DNA from: Pleurostoma richardsiae
Taxonomy: Eukaryota; Ascomycota; Sordariomycetes; Calosphaeriales; Pleurostomataceae
Assembly: GCA_030052745.1 (NCBI GenBank)
Contig: JANBVO010000013.1
Location: forward strand, 248,001 to 312,000
DNA: 64,000 nt
Reading direction: 5' to 3'
Position 1 is the stretch's first letter, and every line of letters starts with the position of its first letter. A program made the position numbers and the translations under genes. Below the pieces are notes generated by a model. The model was given only the letters and a program-made list of their open reading frames with translations. It searched no databases and was not told the DNA's origin. Shown piece after piece: positions 47,378 through 57,419 of the stretch.

Positions 47378-47875
47378 TTACGAGTTCTTGTGCCAGACGC
47401 CCGTGCCAAGTGGTTTGCTGATCCCGAGCCCGACGCCCACGGCGACGCCGATGACGAGAAGGCCAATCAGGATCTTAACGATGACACGGTTCCGCGGGCT
47501 CAGATGTGCGAGGCAGCCACACGTCCGCTTCATCTTAGCTGCTTTCGCCTTCTGCCTCCAATGTTCCTGTCCCGGCCATACCTGGCAGGACTCCGGGCGG
47601 CCCCTAGCGCAGTCTTTCGACTTCTGTTCGCTAGTCGGATGGGAGATGATAGCCTCGATGTCAGTGTCGAAGGGGTTGCCGTGGTGTGCAGAGCACGGGG
47701 TCGAGACCCCAGAGTCTCGGGTGGTTTCAGCACTCAAACCGTTCTTCTCGGCAGAGGGCGTCAACGTTGGGATGTCCAGGCTTTGCGAAGACGACTGCTT
47801 GGAGAGAGCAGTCGTCGTGACCGTCAGAGGTGCAGCAGGCATGCCTTGCTTCTCGTCGATAACGAGGGTGGCCAT
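47378..47875 (-). CDS. Conserved fungal protein with C-terminal membrane anchor, unknown function
   Basis: A 165-residue intronless frame starting MATLVIDEKQGMP. The N-terminal half is Ser/Thr-rich and disordered. A conserved core reads NPFDTDIEAII, then CQVWPGQEHWRQKAKAAK and a Cys-x-Cys (CGC) close to one hydrophobic segment (about 135-156, VIVKILIGLLVIGVAVGVGLGI) and a short tail. I recognise this arrangement as a conserved hypothetical family of Pezizomycotina; no function is known to me. The anchor predicts a type II or tail-anchored membrane protein. The open frame continues upstream without a better ATG, and CT-rich sequence precedes the chosen start. Confidence 0.82.
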   Translation of the reverse strand: MATLVIDEKQGMPAAPLTVTTTALSKQSSSQSLDIPTLTPSAEKNGLSAETTRDSGVSTPCSAHHGNPFDTDIEAIISHPTSEQKSKDCARGRPESCQVWPGQEHWRQKAKAAKMKRTCGCLAHLSPRNRVIVKILIGLLVIGVAVGVGLGISKPLGTGVWHKNS

Positions 47876-49938
47876 CTTGTCGTGTAGTTCCCAAGAGAAG
47901 AGAACTGGACGATAGTGGTAGGTTAAAAGACCTTGGGTTGTCGAAGAATATTGAGAATGAGCTACAGTGAGCGGGCAGAGGTGGAAAAGGCTGCAGGCGT
48001 CCTCTGGCTTCAATAGATCTAAAAGTGGCGTTAGCATGCGGTGAGGAGCTCGACAGGAGCAGATCCAAATCGGGCCAGTAGCTCCAGCTCCAGCTGGGGG
48101 GGACGTGCGTGGCAGAGAGGCAGAGGAGAGGTGCCAAGTAACTTATATGACTGACCGAATCTTGAGGAGGCGTTGAGGATGTGGTTAACTTGTTCGAATA
48201 TGTGGTACCAGCCGGAGACGAATTGAAGCTGTGAGAGTAGGTAGGTAAAGTTAAGTCTGAGCCGTGGTACTCCCCTGCCTTCTCGAGCGTGAGAGCGACG
48301 CTGGCACGATGCTGGCACGCACGAGACAGACAAGGACGGAGGAACTGTCAGATATCAGAAAGTGACGGGAAGTGTCTGTCTGCTGGAGAGGTCGAGGCAC
48401 CGCCGACGCCGCAACGGGAGAGAAAAAGGAGGCGCGGCAGGTGGGCTTCAAGACAAGACCACTTGTCTCATGATGGACATTGACACAGCCGAAAACAGCA
48501 CGACGACGACGGGGCAGGCGAGGAGCAGGTGAAAAGAGGCTGGAACATCGTTATAATGAACAGCAAGCATCAGGCAGGGCCCGTGGCAGCCAGAGAAGGG
48601 GGAAATGAGCAGGTGGCCCAGATAGAGAGAGCGACATGCAAACGGGACGAATTGGAAGCAGCATCGCAAACAGGGGTCCTGCCTTGGAGCGGCGTTGGTG
48701 GTACGTACCCCTGGGCTGCGCTGAGATCCCGCCTTTCGCTTTTGGGGAAGGGCCAACCAGCGTGCATGTACCGGCCTCCCCATTCTCGAGTACCCCTTAC
48801 GCTATTTATCTGCTCAGAGATACATGGACGAGGTCGGCCAGGTACCTTTACCGTATCGTCGCACTCCAGGACGGGGGGCCCAGACCACGCAAAAGGAGCA
48901 TGCAGTCCATGCCACCCACCATCGACTGCTTTCGCTGTGGAGTCTCTCTCCCCCGTCTCCGCGGGAGGTGGGCGCTGGGCGGAGCCATGTGTTGCCATTT
49001 TCGGGGAGACAGCAGCATCTTCGCTTCTCACTATTGGCCGCAAGCTGTAGGTCGCTCCCAACACGGGCCTCGGGCCTGCAAGCACTTGTGCTGAAGCGGC
49101 ATCAAGCGTGCATTCCACGCGCTAAATACGCGTAACCCAAGCATTAGGGTCAAAAGTGCTATGCCGGAGCATAGTAGGTTATCTATCATGAAGCAGGCTA
49201 TCGGCCGAGACAAGAGCAGAGAGGGGGGAAAGGGGGATGACGGTGCAGACTTTAAGCAATGCGACTTGCCGTCTTCTGCAGAATCTGCAGAATCTTGGCA
49301 GGGTCTAGCTTAGAAGTTCGAACAAGATAACTGTTATGTACTTCAATAGAGGCAAAGGCAAAAGCCCTCTGGCCGTCCGATTCTCCTATGGAAACCTACA
49401 GAGTACTCCCTACTGTAGTAAAGTGTGGGCAAACAGGAGCGATTCCTCCGTGCTCGGCGGCCTCCCCAGTCCATCTTTCGACGCTACTTCGGACGAGCGA
49501 ATGCAGGTCCCGGGCCCTATCTAACAGCACCAGCCCACCAGCCAAACTGTGCAACGTGCGAGCCAATAAATGTTAGTGCAAGCTCGTAGCCAAGGTTCGT
49601 CCCCCTGTCACACCTCGTGTGCTTCCTCGCCACGTATGAAGGCCAGGCCTTTGAGCGAGCGAAGCGAGGAACGATATGAAAACCTGCCAGCTATCTGCCT
49701 GCCTCTCTGTCTGTCTGTCTGCCTGTCTAGAAAAAAACATGCCATCGAGAGGGAAACAACTGTTTCAATATCTCTGTAGATAAGGCAGTCAATAACACAA
49801 GCCGCTTCAGATGTGCAACGGATTGATAGAGACATGACTTAGCATTGACTGTTATCCCCCTCACCAACTTGATGTCATTGCAGGTCACGGAGACGCGACT
49901 AAGGAACCGGACCGCCCTCCGCAGGCTAAACTCCACGC

Positions 49939-50255
49939 TGTTGGTCAGCTAAGAGCTCGCTTGCTGCATGGCTTACAGACCAACACGAGGATCTAGACGT
50001 CTTTAGCCTCATGCAGATAGGTTACTTAAACACCAACAATCAGTGTCGACTTCTGTCGCCCGCCAACTTTCGCCCCCGCCAGTTCTCAACGAGAAGCTCG
50101 TTAACAAGGGCCTAAGCATAGTACGTCGACGGTAAGCCTAGACCAGGTAGACCTTGTGGTTCAGGAGCTCAACTAGACGTAGAAGCGAGCTACCCGCCAC
50201 CTTCGCTTCGACTTGGAAGCCAGCGTCAGTTGCACTCTAGACCACAGGGTCTACC
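49939..50255. repeat. Group of nested inverted repeats (hairpin-forming)
   Basis: Three inverted repeats lie close together. TGTTGGTC (49939-49946) pairs with GACCAACA (49978-49985). GGTAGACCTTGTGGT (50146-50160) pairs with ACCACAGGGTCTACC (50241-50255) with one mismatch. Between the latter arms GAAGCGA (50182-50188) pairs with TCGCTTC (50203-50209). They could be a worn miniature element or a structured transcript. Confidence 0.5.
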
Positions 50256-51298
50256 AGCCTCGTCTCAGCGCCGTAATCTTTCCTTGGAGGCGTTAGACGT
50301 CAAGCTGTCTTGCCAATGCAATGCCAACGACGCGCTCAGAGTGGTGGATCGTGAGTTCGCGGCTTGGGTACGCCTCCCGCAGTGAAGGCAGGGCGCCATA
50401 GGTCTCCGCGCGACTGTAAACGAGAAGCCGCCAGTGACTTGGTCCGGACGTATCTCCTGCTTCCCAACGTATCAACGGCTGATATCTCCAGCAATTGTAT
50501 GGGCCGGATTTGGGTCTGTGTCTCTCGGTTATCAGCAAGCATTGCGGAGAGCGGATACGGACTCTTGATGAATATGGTCATGAACAGGAGAACCCCAGAT
50601 ACCAACCCTCCTTGTCTTCTACCATTCTAACTGTAACATCATTTCCTTCAAGGTGTAGAAAGCTCCAGGAAGAGGTAGTCCACAAGAAGCACGTAGCCAC
50701 TTCTACAATTTCTATCCGATAGCTGCGGCTATCTCTATTGACAAGGAAATTGGGCCTCCCTTTTCCCATTCACGTCATCTAGTCCGGACCAACGCAGGAG
50801 GACTTTTCCCGTTTACTCTCGCAGCTTCGGTAAGAAGAACACACCCAACTTCCCACCAATCCAGGCAACGCACTTCCCGGCACTGTCCAGATCCTCTATC
50901 TATCTTCACTCCTGAATCTTGGCTCTTGCCTATTGCGTACCTTGGGAACTGTCACTACTATCGCTGAAGATCAAGCTAACGCCATACTTCCAAAAGTTGC
51001 AACAACGGCGCCATCCTGAGCATCCAGACTTGCTCAAACTTCTCCCGCTAGGTCGCGATGAGGCTTTTCTCCTCAAGCTGTTGGGTGTGAATAGTGTTGC
51101 TGGCAGGATAGAGCGGCTCGACTGCTTGGACGAGGCCGCTGTTTCCCGCCTATTCTACCCAGCACGCTGCATGAGATGCATAGTTTCAGTTGAGATTGTA
51201 TTCGATTCCCTGCTATGTCGTGCCTTTTGGAAATGACAGGCAGAAACACTTTGTGTGAGTGTCAAAATAGAAACAGAAAAAAAAAAGGTAGACAAGAA

Positions 51299-51385
51299 TG
51301 GACGGGAGTGACTCGAACTGGGGAGCAAAAGAGAAACTTCTCCAGGCCCAGGGGTCTCTCAGCGCCCCGAGCTACTGCGCCCCCC
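51299..51385 (-). other. tRNA-like sequence with pol III-type terminator
   Basis: On the minus strand a box-A-like TAGCTCGGGGC is followed about 44 nt later by a box-B-like AGTTCGAGTCA, then ACTCCCGTCCA and, 12 nt further, a run of ten T (51286-51277). The D-stem pairs only partly (CTC/GAG), and neither the T-stem nor the acceptor stem pairs, so it is not a normal tRNA gene. A tRNA pseudogene or the head of a tRNA-derived SINE is more likely. Confidence 0.35.
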
Positions 51386-51535
51386 AAGCCTTTTCGGCGA
51401 CGAGGTATTTCTTTGCGGCTCTGCCCTTCCTCCCCGTCCCATCTACCCATTGCGTCAGCGAGGCGTCAAGTTGGCAAGTGCGAAAGGGCGGCCGTGTCTG
51501 AGGGTTATAGGATGAATGCTGGATGCGTTGTAAAA

Positions 51536-51580
51536 GGTTTTCGAACGACTGACGCGGTTGACCGCTGCGCTACCACCTCC
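51536..51580 (-). other. tRNA 5'-half-like sequence
   Basis: On the minus strand GGAGGTGG is followed by a perfect box A (TAGCGCAGCGG). A D-arm folds as GCGC/GCGT, and a 7-nt loop TTCGAAA has U33, a CGA triplet and A37. No partner for the anticodon stem and no matching 3' half are found downstream; a TTTT follows at once. It looks like the 5' half of a tRNA, lying about 150 nt upstream of the tRNA-like sequence at 51385-51299 on the same strand. Confidence 0.35.
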
Positions 51581-52353
51581 CCAGCTACCTCACCGCTGTT
51601 GAAAACTCCCCTCCTGATTTACTCAATAAGGCGCCCTCAAATCCCCAATCCTTAGGCACCCAAAGCAGGCACCGCTCCTTAGATGGCTTAGAGCAACACC
51701 TCTCAGTGTTTGTGCGGAGAGCCTAATGCAAGATGTTTCCATCTATCTACAAGCAGATACACTCCAACCATGATATCGACGATGCCTTGAAGTCATGACA
51801 ATGTGTAGAAGTCATCTCCCCAATATGAAACCAAGCTCACATACTAGTAATCACCAAGGCAAGGGGATCATGTATATTGCGTGCATGTTATATCCTCATT
51901 TCTGTGGCACTATCTCTCTCTGCGTTGCCAGTCTCCCATGATCAGCAACACATCACGGCTTCTCCTCTTCTCTTTTCCGCAATATCTTGAGCTGCACATG
52001 ATAGCGTTGAGATCTTCTCGAGTAAGGGGTTGCGTGATGTGCTCCAGCCTGGCAAGCCGCCCGTTGGCTCTGGTATGAAGACAACTTTTCCACCCTGTGA
52101 CCGAAGACTTTGCGGTCCTCGATAACGGGTGCAGTACCTAGCGCCGGTCTCGCGTCGCGACCGGTCTGAGCGTTCACTCTGCCTTCTGTGCCTTTCCTGG
52201 GAGACGTTCTCCTGACGACCGCCAGAGCCCCAGTTGATCGTCACCGGCCTCCCTCAAGTGGCCGGCGGTCCAAGGAAGCCGCAGTGATGCAGCACATTTG
52301 GCCTCCATGTTGCAGTGTAATCCAACAAATTCTCACCCCCATCTCTCTCCGAC

Positions 52354-53192
52354 TCATCTCCACACCCCAGCCCTCCGCATGACTAGCTCGAACTCGTCCT
52401 TCTTCACCCCCTTTCCCACGCCGCTCCCGCCGTTCGCCTCGAGGATCATGTCTCGCAGCAGGTCATCGTCGACCTCCTCCTTGAGCACCGCCGCGACGCG
52501 CCTCAGCTGCGCCAGCGTTATGACCCCGTCGCCGCCGCCCGTCTCGTCGCCGCCGCGTGGTACGCCGGGGACGCCACCGGTGAAGAGCGAGAAGGCCTCA
52601 TCGACCTCGCGCAGGTGCGCGTCGGAGGTCTGGTCGCGCGCGTGCAGCTTCAGCGCGCAGATGGCGACGAAGGAGGTGTAGGTCGCGAAGCCCTCGTCGT
52701 CGGGGTCGAGGATCGATATGAACTCGGAGAGCTCGGCGTTGTCCCTCGGGGGGATATCGAGCGCTCTGCAGGGCTGGCGTTAGTCTCGCACCTCTCTATA
52801 AAACCACCACGCCAAACTCTCCATAACAGGAGTCGCCTAGGCAATGAACACGTTTCTTGCGGTAGGTATTTCTCGCGGAAGGTGCTGGGCGAGGAGGGCA
52901 GCGGACGTACATCATTGCGCGGCGCACGTCATCGATCGGCATGACGCCCTCCTTCTCGCCCTTCATGGGCTCTGCGAAGAGGCTGAAGGCCTCCTTAATC
53001 TCGGCTTCCTCCTGCGCCGTGATGTTGTGCTCCTTCGCGAGCTTAGACTGCCGTGCCTTCGCGATGGACGGGGCGCTAGACTCGGCGGCGACGGCGGCAG
53101 GCTTCCGTTTGGCGGGCTGCAGGAGAGCGTCAGCAATCTTCGACACATGATATGAGTACTTAGGAGGATGTATAAGCAGGAGTATCTACCAT
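52354..53192 (-). CDS. EF-hand protein, calmodulin/centrin-like
   Basis: Three exons (53192-53190, 53116-52911, 52765-52354) give 206 residues. The first coding exon would be the ATG alone, followed at once by donor GTAGAT; the intron ends with branch GCTGAC and acceptor CTGCAG, giving MPAKRKPAAVAAES. The second junction restores RRAMIALDIPPRDNAELSEF. An N-terminal basic tail precedes four helix-loop-helix units. EEAEIKEAFSLF is the classical first EF helix, but its loop is irregular, and DPDDEGFATYTS lacks the final Glu, so Ca2+ binding is doubtful in part. The third unit (EVDEAFSLFTGG) has a Gly-rich insertion. The pattern matches divergent fungal EF-hand proteins rather than calmodulin itself. 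The C-terminus reads FELVMRRAGVWR. Confidence 0.85.
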
Positions 53193-53948
53193 CTTGCAAG
53201 ACGCGCTGTGGATATAGCCGTCGGATCGGGATGTGCAAGCCAGCGAAGTCGCGATGTTCAACGCGGCGCGGTGGGGTGAAGTAACGGACGATGATGGCCC
53301 ACGCCCGGCTGCCGCCTGGCAACAGCTGGCCGTCAGCGGCGAGCTTTTGGCCCCACTTATATACCGCCTATCAAAACCAAATTTCCAACCGCTCTGCTCA
53401 AAATTTCCTTCTCAGCTTTCTTCCATACTCACGGAACGTTGACATAACTTGTCTTCGCGAGCATCTCACGCATTAAGCACTGCGATTATCCTACCGTAAG
53501 AAAGGTAGGTATCTATGTGTGGCCCTCTATGGCGAGGGCATCAATTGTTCCCCTTGCGAGTTCATTTATCTTCATACCGCTTCAAAATTTGCTAGAGCTT
53601 GCCGTTTCCGCTCCAGCACAAGGACGAGCAAGTGTGGACAGTGAAGCAAGATTAGAGCCAGGCAACTGGCTTTCCATCATATGGTCGATGTCTCATGTCT
53701 TCTTCCCAGGGATATGAGACTGCATTTTGTTGGAGACATCCTTCTGCGACAAGTTCCCTTTTATTTGACCGGGTTGCAACTGCATACAAGCTATCATGTC
53801 CAAGCAGGCTATTTGACCGTTACTCTGCCAGCTCTCCTCCCTGTCCTTGACAGCACTTTGCGGATCAAATTTTAGATTTAGATGGATCTGTAGATAGCGC
53901 CTCAACATGGTGCCAGTCAAGTCGTGGGCCGGTCATTCGGCTCTCTAG
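53193..53948. promoter_or_regulatory. Promoter of the EF-hand gene and 3' region of GLO2
   Basis: A 756-bp spacer between two minus-strand genes. No gene or RNA was recognised in it. Confidence 0.5.
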
Positions 53949-55224
53949 TCAGGAGTTATTCTTCATCTCTCTAAGGGCCGCCATGACCTGCACCGGCTCC
54001 GTTCTGCCTGTCACTTTCTGGATTTCAGGATCCTGATACGGTCATGTCAGTCGGGGCCTGGCAGAGATACCTCGCAGTTGAACTCACATCAACTCTCATG
54101 AAAGGATTGTGTTGCTGGCAAATGCGAGTTAGCAGAGAGCACAGCAGATGGCATGAGTGAGCTTACCTTCTCATCGCCAATAGTGAACTTGCCCTGTGTC
54201 TCCTTGTTATTCTCTGCAAAAGCCTGCAGTTTCCTCAGAGCCTCGTTCTGGAGGACGGTCGTGGCGAACTTGACGTTTGACTTCGTATACTCGTGACCAG
54301 GCTGCGAAGGTCAGTATGTGGATGCCCAGGGGCTTTTCTCTGGATTAGATAAACATACGAAAACCTTGGTGTCATCGGGAAGCGCCGCGAGCGTCTTATT
54401 GAGTGCATTGTGCATCTGCTCCGCGGTTCCTTCGAAAAACTTGCCGCACCCTGCCATATTTAGTCTCAAGCACGACGATTCCCGACTTGGTGTATTGCTC
54501 TGAAGACTAACCAGCGTGGAAGAGGGTATCACCGGTGAAGACGACCCTGTCGTTGCCATCCTCCATGAACCAGCAGATGCTGTCCTGAGTGTGACACGGT
54601 GTGTGTAGGCCTTTTACCTTAATACTCCCTAGGTGAAAGGACTCCCCGTGCGCTGGCGTCTTCGTAACTCCCTCAGAGTCCTTGCCCGCGATGATCTCCA
54701 AGTTCGGCAAGCCGAGAGCGGTCCGCTACCCAGCAAGCGTTAGCATACACCTGTGCAACGGTCTCCTGAAGACGTACGAGTTTCTTGTTTCCGCCAGCAT
54801 GATCCCAATGGCTGTGAGCAGTATCAGTGCCAGCCCGGACGAACACACGAAGGGAAAGGCATACTGATGGGTGTTTACGATAGCAGTGAGGTTGATCTTG
54901 CCGCTGTTGATAGCTTCCTTTAGGACTGGTGTAACTCTGGAGTGTTCAAGTCAGTCAAGAATCAAGAAAGCGTAGTTGATCTCCGATATCAACATACTCC
55001 TCAGGATGTGCCGGGTCGATTATGACGGCATCCTTGGATTTGTCATCGACTACAAGGTAGGCGTAGTTGTTGCTACTGCCCACCCCTGAGCACAGAAGGG
55101 GAAGTCAGTCATTGAATGCTATAAATTGAAAGGTAAACTTCTTTCTGGGTGGGTAGAAGGCGAGAGGTTACCGAGTTGCGAGGAACAGCGGCGACTTACA
55201 CATGGGGATCGACTGGATATGCAT
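53949..55224 (-). CDS. glo2: Hydroxyacylglutathione hydrolase (glyoxalase II)
   Basis: Hydrolyses S-D-lactoylglutathione to D-lactate and glutathione, the second step of methylglyoxal detoxification. Nine exons join in frame to 256 residues: 55224-55200, 55085-54998, 54936-54865, 54811-54778, 54725-54512, 54450-54359, 54301-54167, 54114-54088, 54032-53949. All introns are GT-AG. The metallo-beta-lactamase motif THHHWDH (60-66) is split by an intron after the second base of His62. Other metal ligands are visible in [20 protein letters not shown] and PGHEYT. The C-terminal [15 protein letters not shown] helix binds glutathione. The chosen ATG gives the usual cytosolic start [10 protein letters not shown] found no spliced upstream exon that would add a mitochondrial presequence. 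The stop of LAS1 lies 365 bp upstream. Confidence 0.95.
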
Positions 55225-55589
55225 TGCGCGGGTGAAGGCGAGCTAGTAGAGTGTTAGGCCAAAGAGGTTCTCTGCATTGAGAAACACAGCAGGCAGTGCT
55301 TCCAAACAACTTACAGCTGTGGCTAGAGCACCAATCTTCTGCTTGAGAAACGGCCTCCTGGAGATGGCTGAATGCATGAATGCTTCTTGGGTGAAGATGC
55401 GGAGTTATCACATCAAGAGCGACAGTTCTGATTAATCCAATCATGACGTTCGCATTAGCAGCCAAGCGGCATCATCCATCGGCGTTTCGGCTACGGTGGT
55501 CACATGACCTTGCACATGCACTCCCTCTCGGTCACCACCTTGTTGGGTCCATGGTGAGGTCAGTCCATTTAGACCTTTTATTATGGCCT
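55225..55589. promoter_or_regulatory. Promoter of GLO2, 3' region of LAS1
   Basis: A 365-bp spacer between two minus-strand genes. An ATG-led frame here (from 55442, MIGLIRTVALDV) looks presequence-like but does not splice in frame to GLO2 with sites I can see. Confidence 0.45.
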
Positions 55590-56850
55590 TCAAACAACTC
55601 CAATGGGCTTCGGGACCCAGGTCCCTTCATACCTCGACCATGCCGGTCCCTGTGCCTCCTCCGGTTCTTGCACCGCGTCCTCGGCCATAGCCGTATCCTC
55701 CTCCGTAGGTTGCCGTACTGCCTCCCTTGACTCTTCCATCTCATGCTTTAGAGAATTGATGTCTCTCATCTCTAATCCGCTTTCATCTTCGGCTGGCGCT
55801 GAAGTCAGGATTCCTCTCGACAGCCTTAGGGACCGTAGCAAGAGCCCATTGTCCCTCGTCGTGTCACCAATGCTGGCCAACACTCTCAACACAGTTCCCT
55901 GGTCCCACTTCGTCAGAGCCCTCATGAGCTCGTCTTTCCTCCCCGCTGCGTTTTCTGAATCTGCCTCATCAGCCTGCAGGTACCCCATCAGCACCTCCCG
56001 GCACGCCTTCTCCGTCTCCTCTCCCTCTTCCTCCGCGCTCTCTTCTCCTCTCTGCTCCTTGCTGCCGTCATCTCTGTGGAGGCCCTCGTCGTCCTCGGAG
56101 AGGTTCTTCCAGTAGTAGTCCCATATCCAGACGAGCGCCTTCCGCGCCGCGGACCGCAGCTGCGCCAGCGAGGGCAGCGGCTCGTGCGTGGCCTGGTGCC
56201 GCAGCTCCACGAAGGCGGCCGGCAGGCCGATGGTCTTGGCCACGCCGTACATGCTCAGCTTGCGCTGCTTCTCCTGGTGGCTATCGAGGAGACCCGTAAC
56301 GAATCTGTCTGAGTGTGTCAGCTGCTATAGCCAGGAGACTGACGTCGGTGGGCCAGTGCAGTCATTTTGTCCAGGCATCTCGAGTACGGCGCCCGTAGAG
56401 ATGAGAGTTCCGTCTGCCCGTCCGGCAAACCCCAAACAGCCTTCGAGAAGAGAGCGCTTGCCCTCAGCTCGGTTCGTACACTAGCCAGCCTAGAAGTCAA
56501 GGAGAGACCTACCGCGTAAAGGCCGTCAAATACGCCGCCAGCACGGCGTAGTCCTCCGCCGCAGCGCTGCTGCCCCTCCCCCGGCCCCGCGCGCCGGTCG
56601 CGCCGTCCTGCAGGATAGCGGCCATCAGCAGGGCCGTCGACTCGACCATGTGCGGGCAGCCGCCCCGGTGCGTCCACATCAGGACGCGGGCGATCGCCCT
56701 GTGCTTCTCGGCGTTCTCTGCCGCGTCGACTGGCGCAGGTGCCGCCGGGCTGTTGTCGTTGGACGGCGGCGGCGGCCGGGGGTAGAGCTGGCGGCGGACG
56801 CGCAGGAGCTCCTGCCGGTCGCGCCACGGCGTGAAGACGTATTGTACCAT
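55590..56850 (-). CDS. las1: Ribosome-biogenesis endonuclease Las1
   Basis: Las1 is the HEPN nuclease that, with the Grc3 kinase, cuts the ITS2 spacer of pre-rRNA in the nucleus. Two exons (56850-56513 and 56304-55590) join in frame to 350 residues; donor GTAGGT, acceptor AGACAG. The N-terminus [19 protein letters not shown] is the family hallmark. A helical HEPN domain follows, and the junction restores [16 protein letters not shown]. The catalytic R-x4-H signature is present as RHQATHE (Arg148, His153). The C-terminal half is acidic ([10 protein letters not shown]) and ends [16 protein letters not shown], the short conserved block thought to contact Grc3. It is shorter than most Las1 proteins because of a reduced middle region, but both functional ends are present. 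Confidence 0.93.
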
Positions 56851-57419
56851 GAGTGAGTATCCTGGCTGGGTCGTGGTTTGGGTCGGGACGTGCGCCTCAA
56901 GTATCGCGCAGCTGCTCTTTGGTGGGGATGGTAATCTGGAGATGGTTTTGTGGTGAACCTTCCACCTACGAGCAAGGAAGAATTTTTCTGTATTGATTCA
57001 TTCTCTGAACATCATCCAACTACACATCCATTAAGCGGGCAAGTGAGGCAGTCATCGACGAAAAGCATAATAAAAATAATTTTATCATTTAAATATGGGT
57101 ACTTATGCATTCGTACTCGCCCGAAGCCACCTGCTTTATTGTTTACCAGCCTTGTCGAAGTGCCGTTCAGAACAGGCACAAAATGGCCATCTCAGGGGGT
57201 CCACAAACCCCTTATTGTCACGGTAGATTTTACCTGTCGAATTCGCTCTACGATCACCCAGAGATGTATGCGATTGTATAGAATTGTAGAAGGCGGTCTA
57301 TTCATGGTGTATCATTTCTCACTGACAGCATGGTCTTTTTTCCTATCGAATGTTGGAAAGCCACATCCCTCATTTCTTTTTCAAAGATTCACTGTATTCG
57401 AAGACGAAGATGGAGTAAA
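56851..57419. promoter_or_regulatory. Promoter of LAS1
   Basis: About 0.57 kb between the LAS1 start and the broken saccharopine reductase. It is more AT-rich around 57060-57110 (AATAAAAATAATTTTATCATTTAA). No gene was recognised. Confidence 0.45.

Larger units (their letters stand above)
47876..52353. other. Long gene-poor spacer (4.5 kb)
   Basis: No credible protein gene. The region holds the promoter of the 165-residue protein gene, a group of inverted repeats at about 49939-50255, and two tRNA-like sequences at 51299-51385 and 51536-51580, described separately. It is likely to contain decayed mobile sequence, but I could not name a family. Confidence 0.5.

Noticed and set aside
49660-49800. 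CTGT/CTGC-rich tract around 49706-49730 as a functional repeat
   Set aside because: Short, imperfect microsatellite of the kind common in fungal intergenic DNA.
55196-55465. Possible mitochondrial presequence exon upstream of GLO2 (MIGLIRTVALDV...)
   Set aside because: The available splice donors do not join it in frame to the GLO2 start; a long isoform is not supported by sequence alone.
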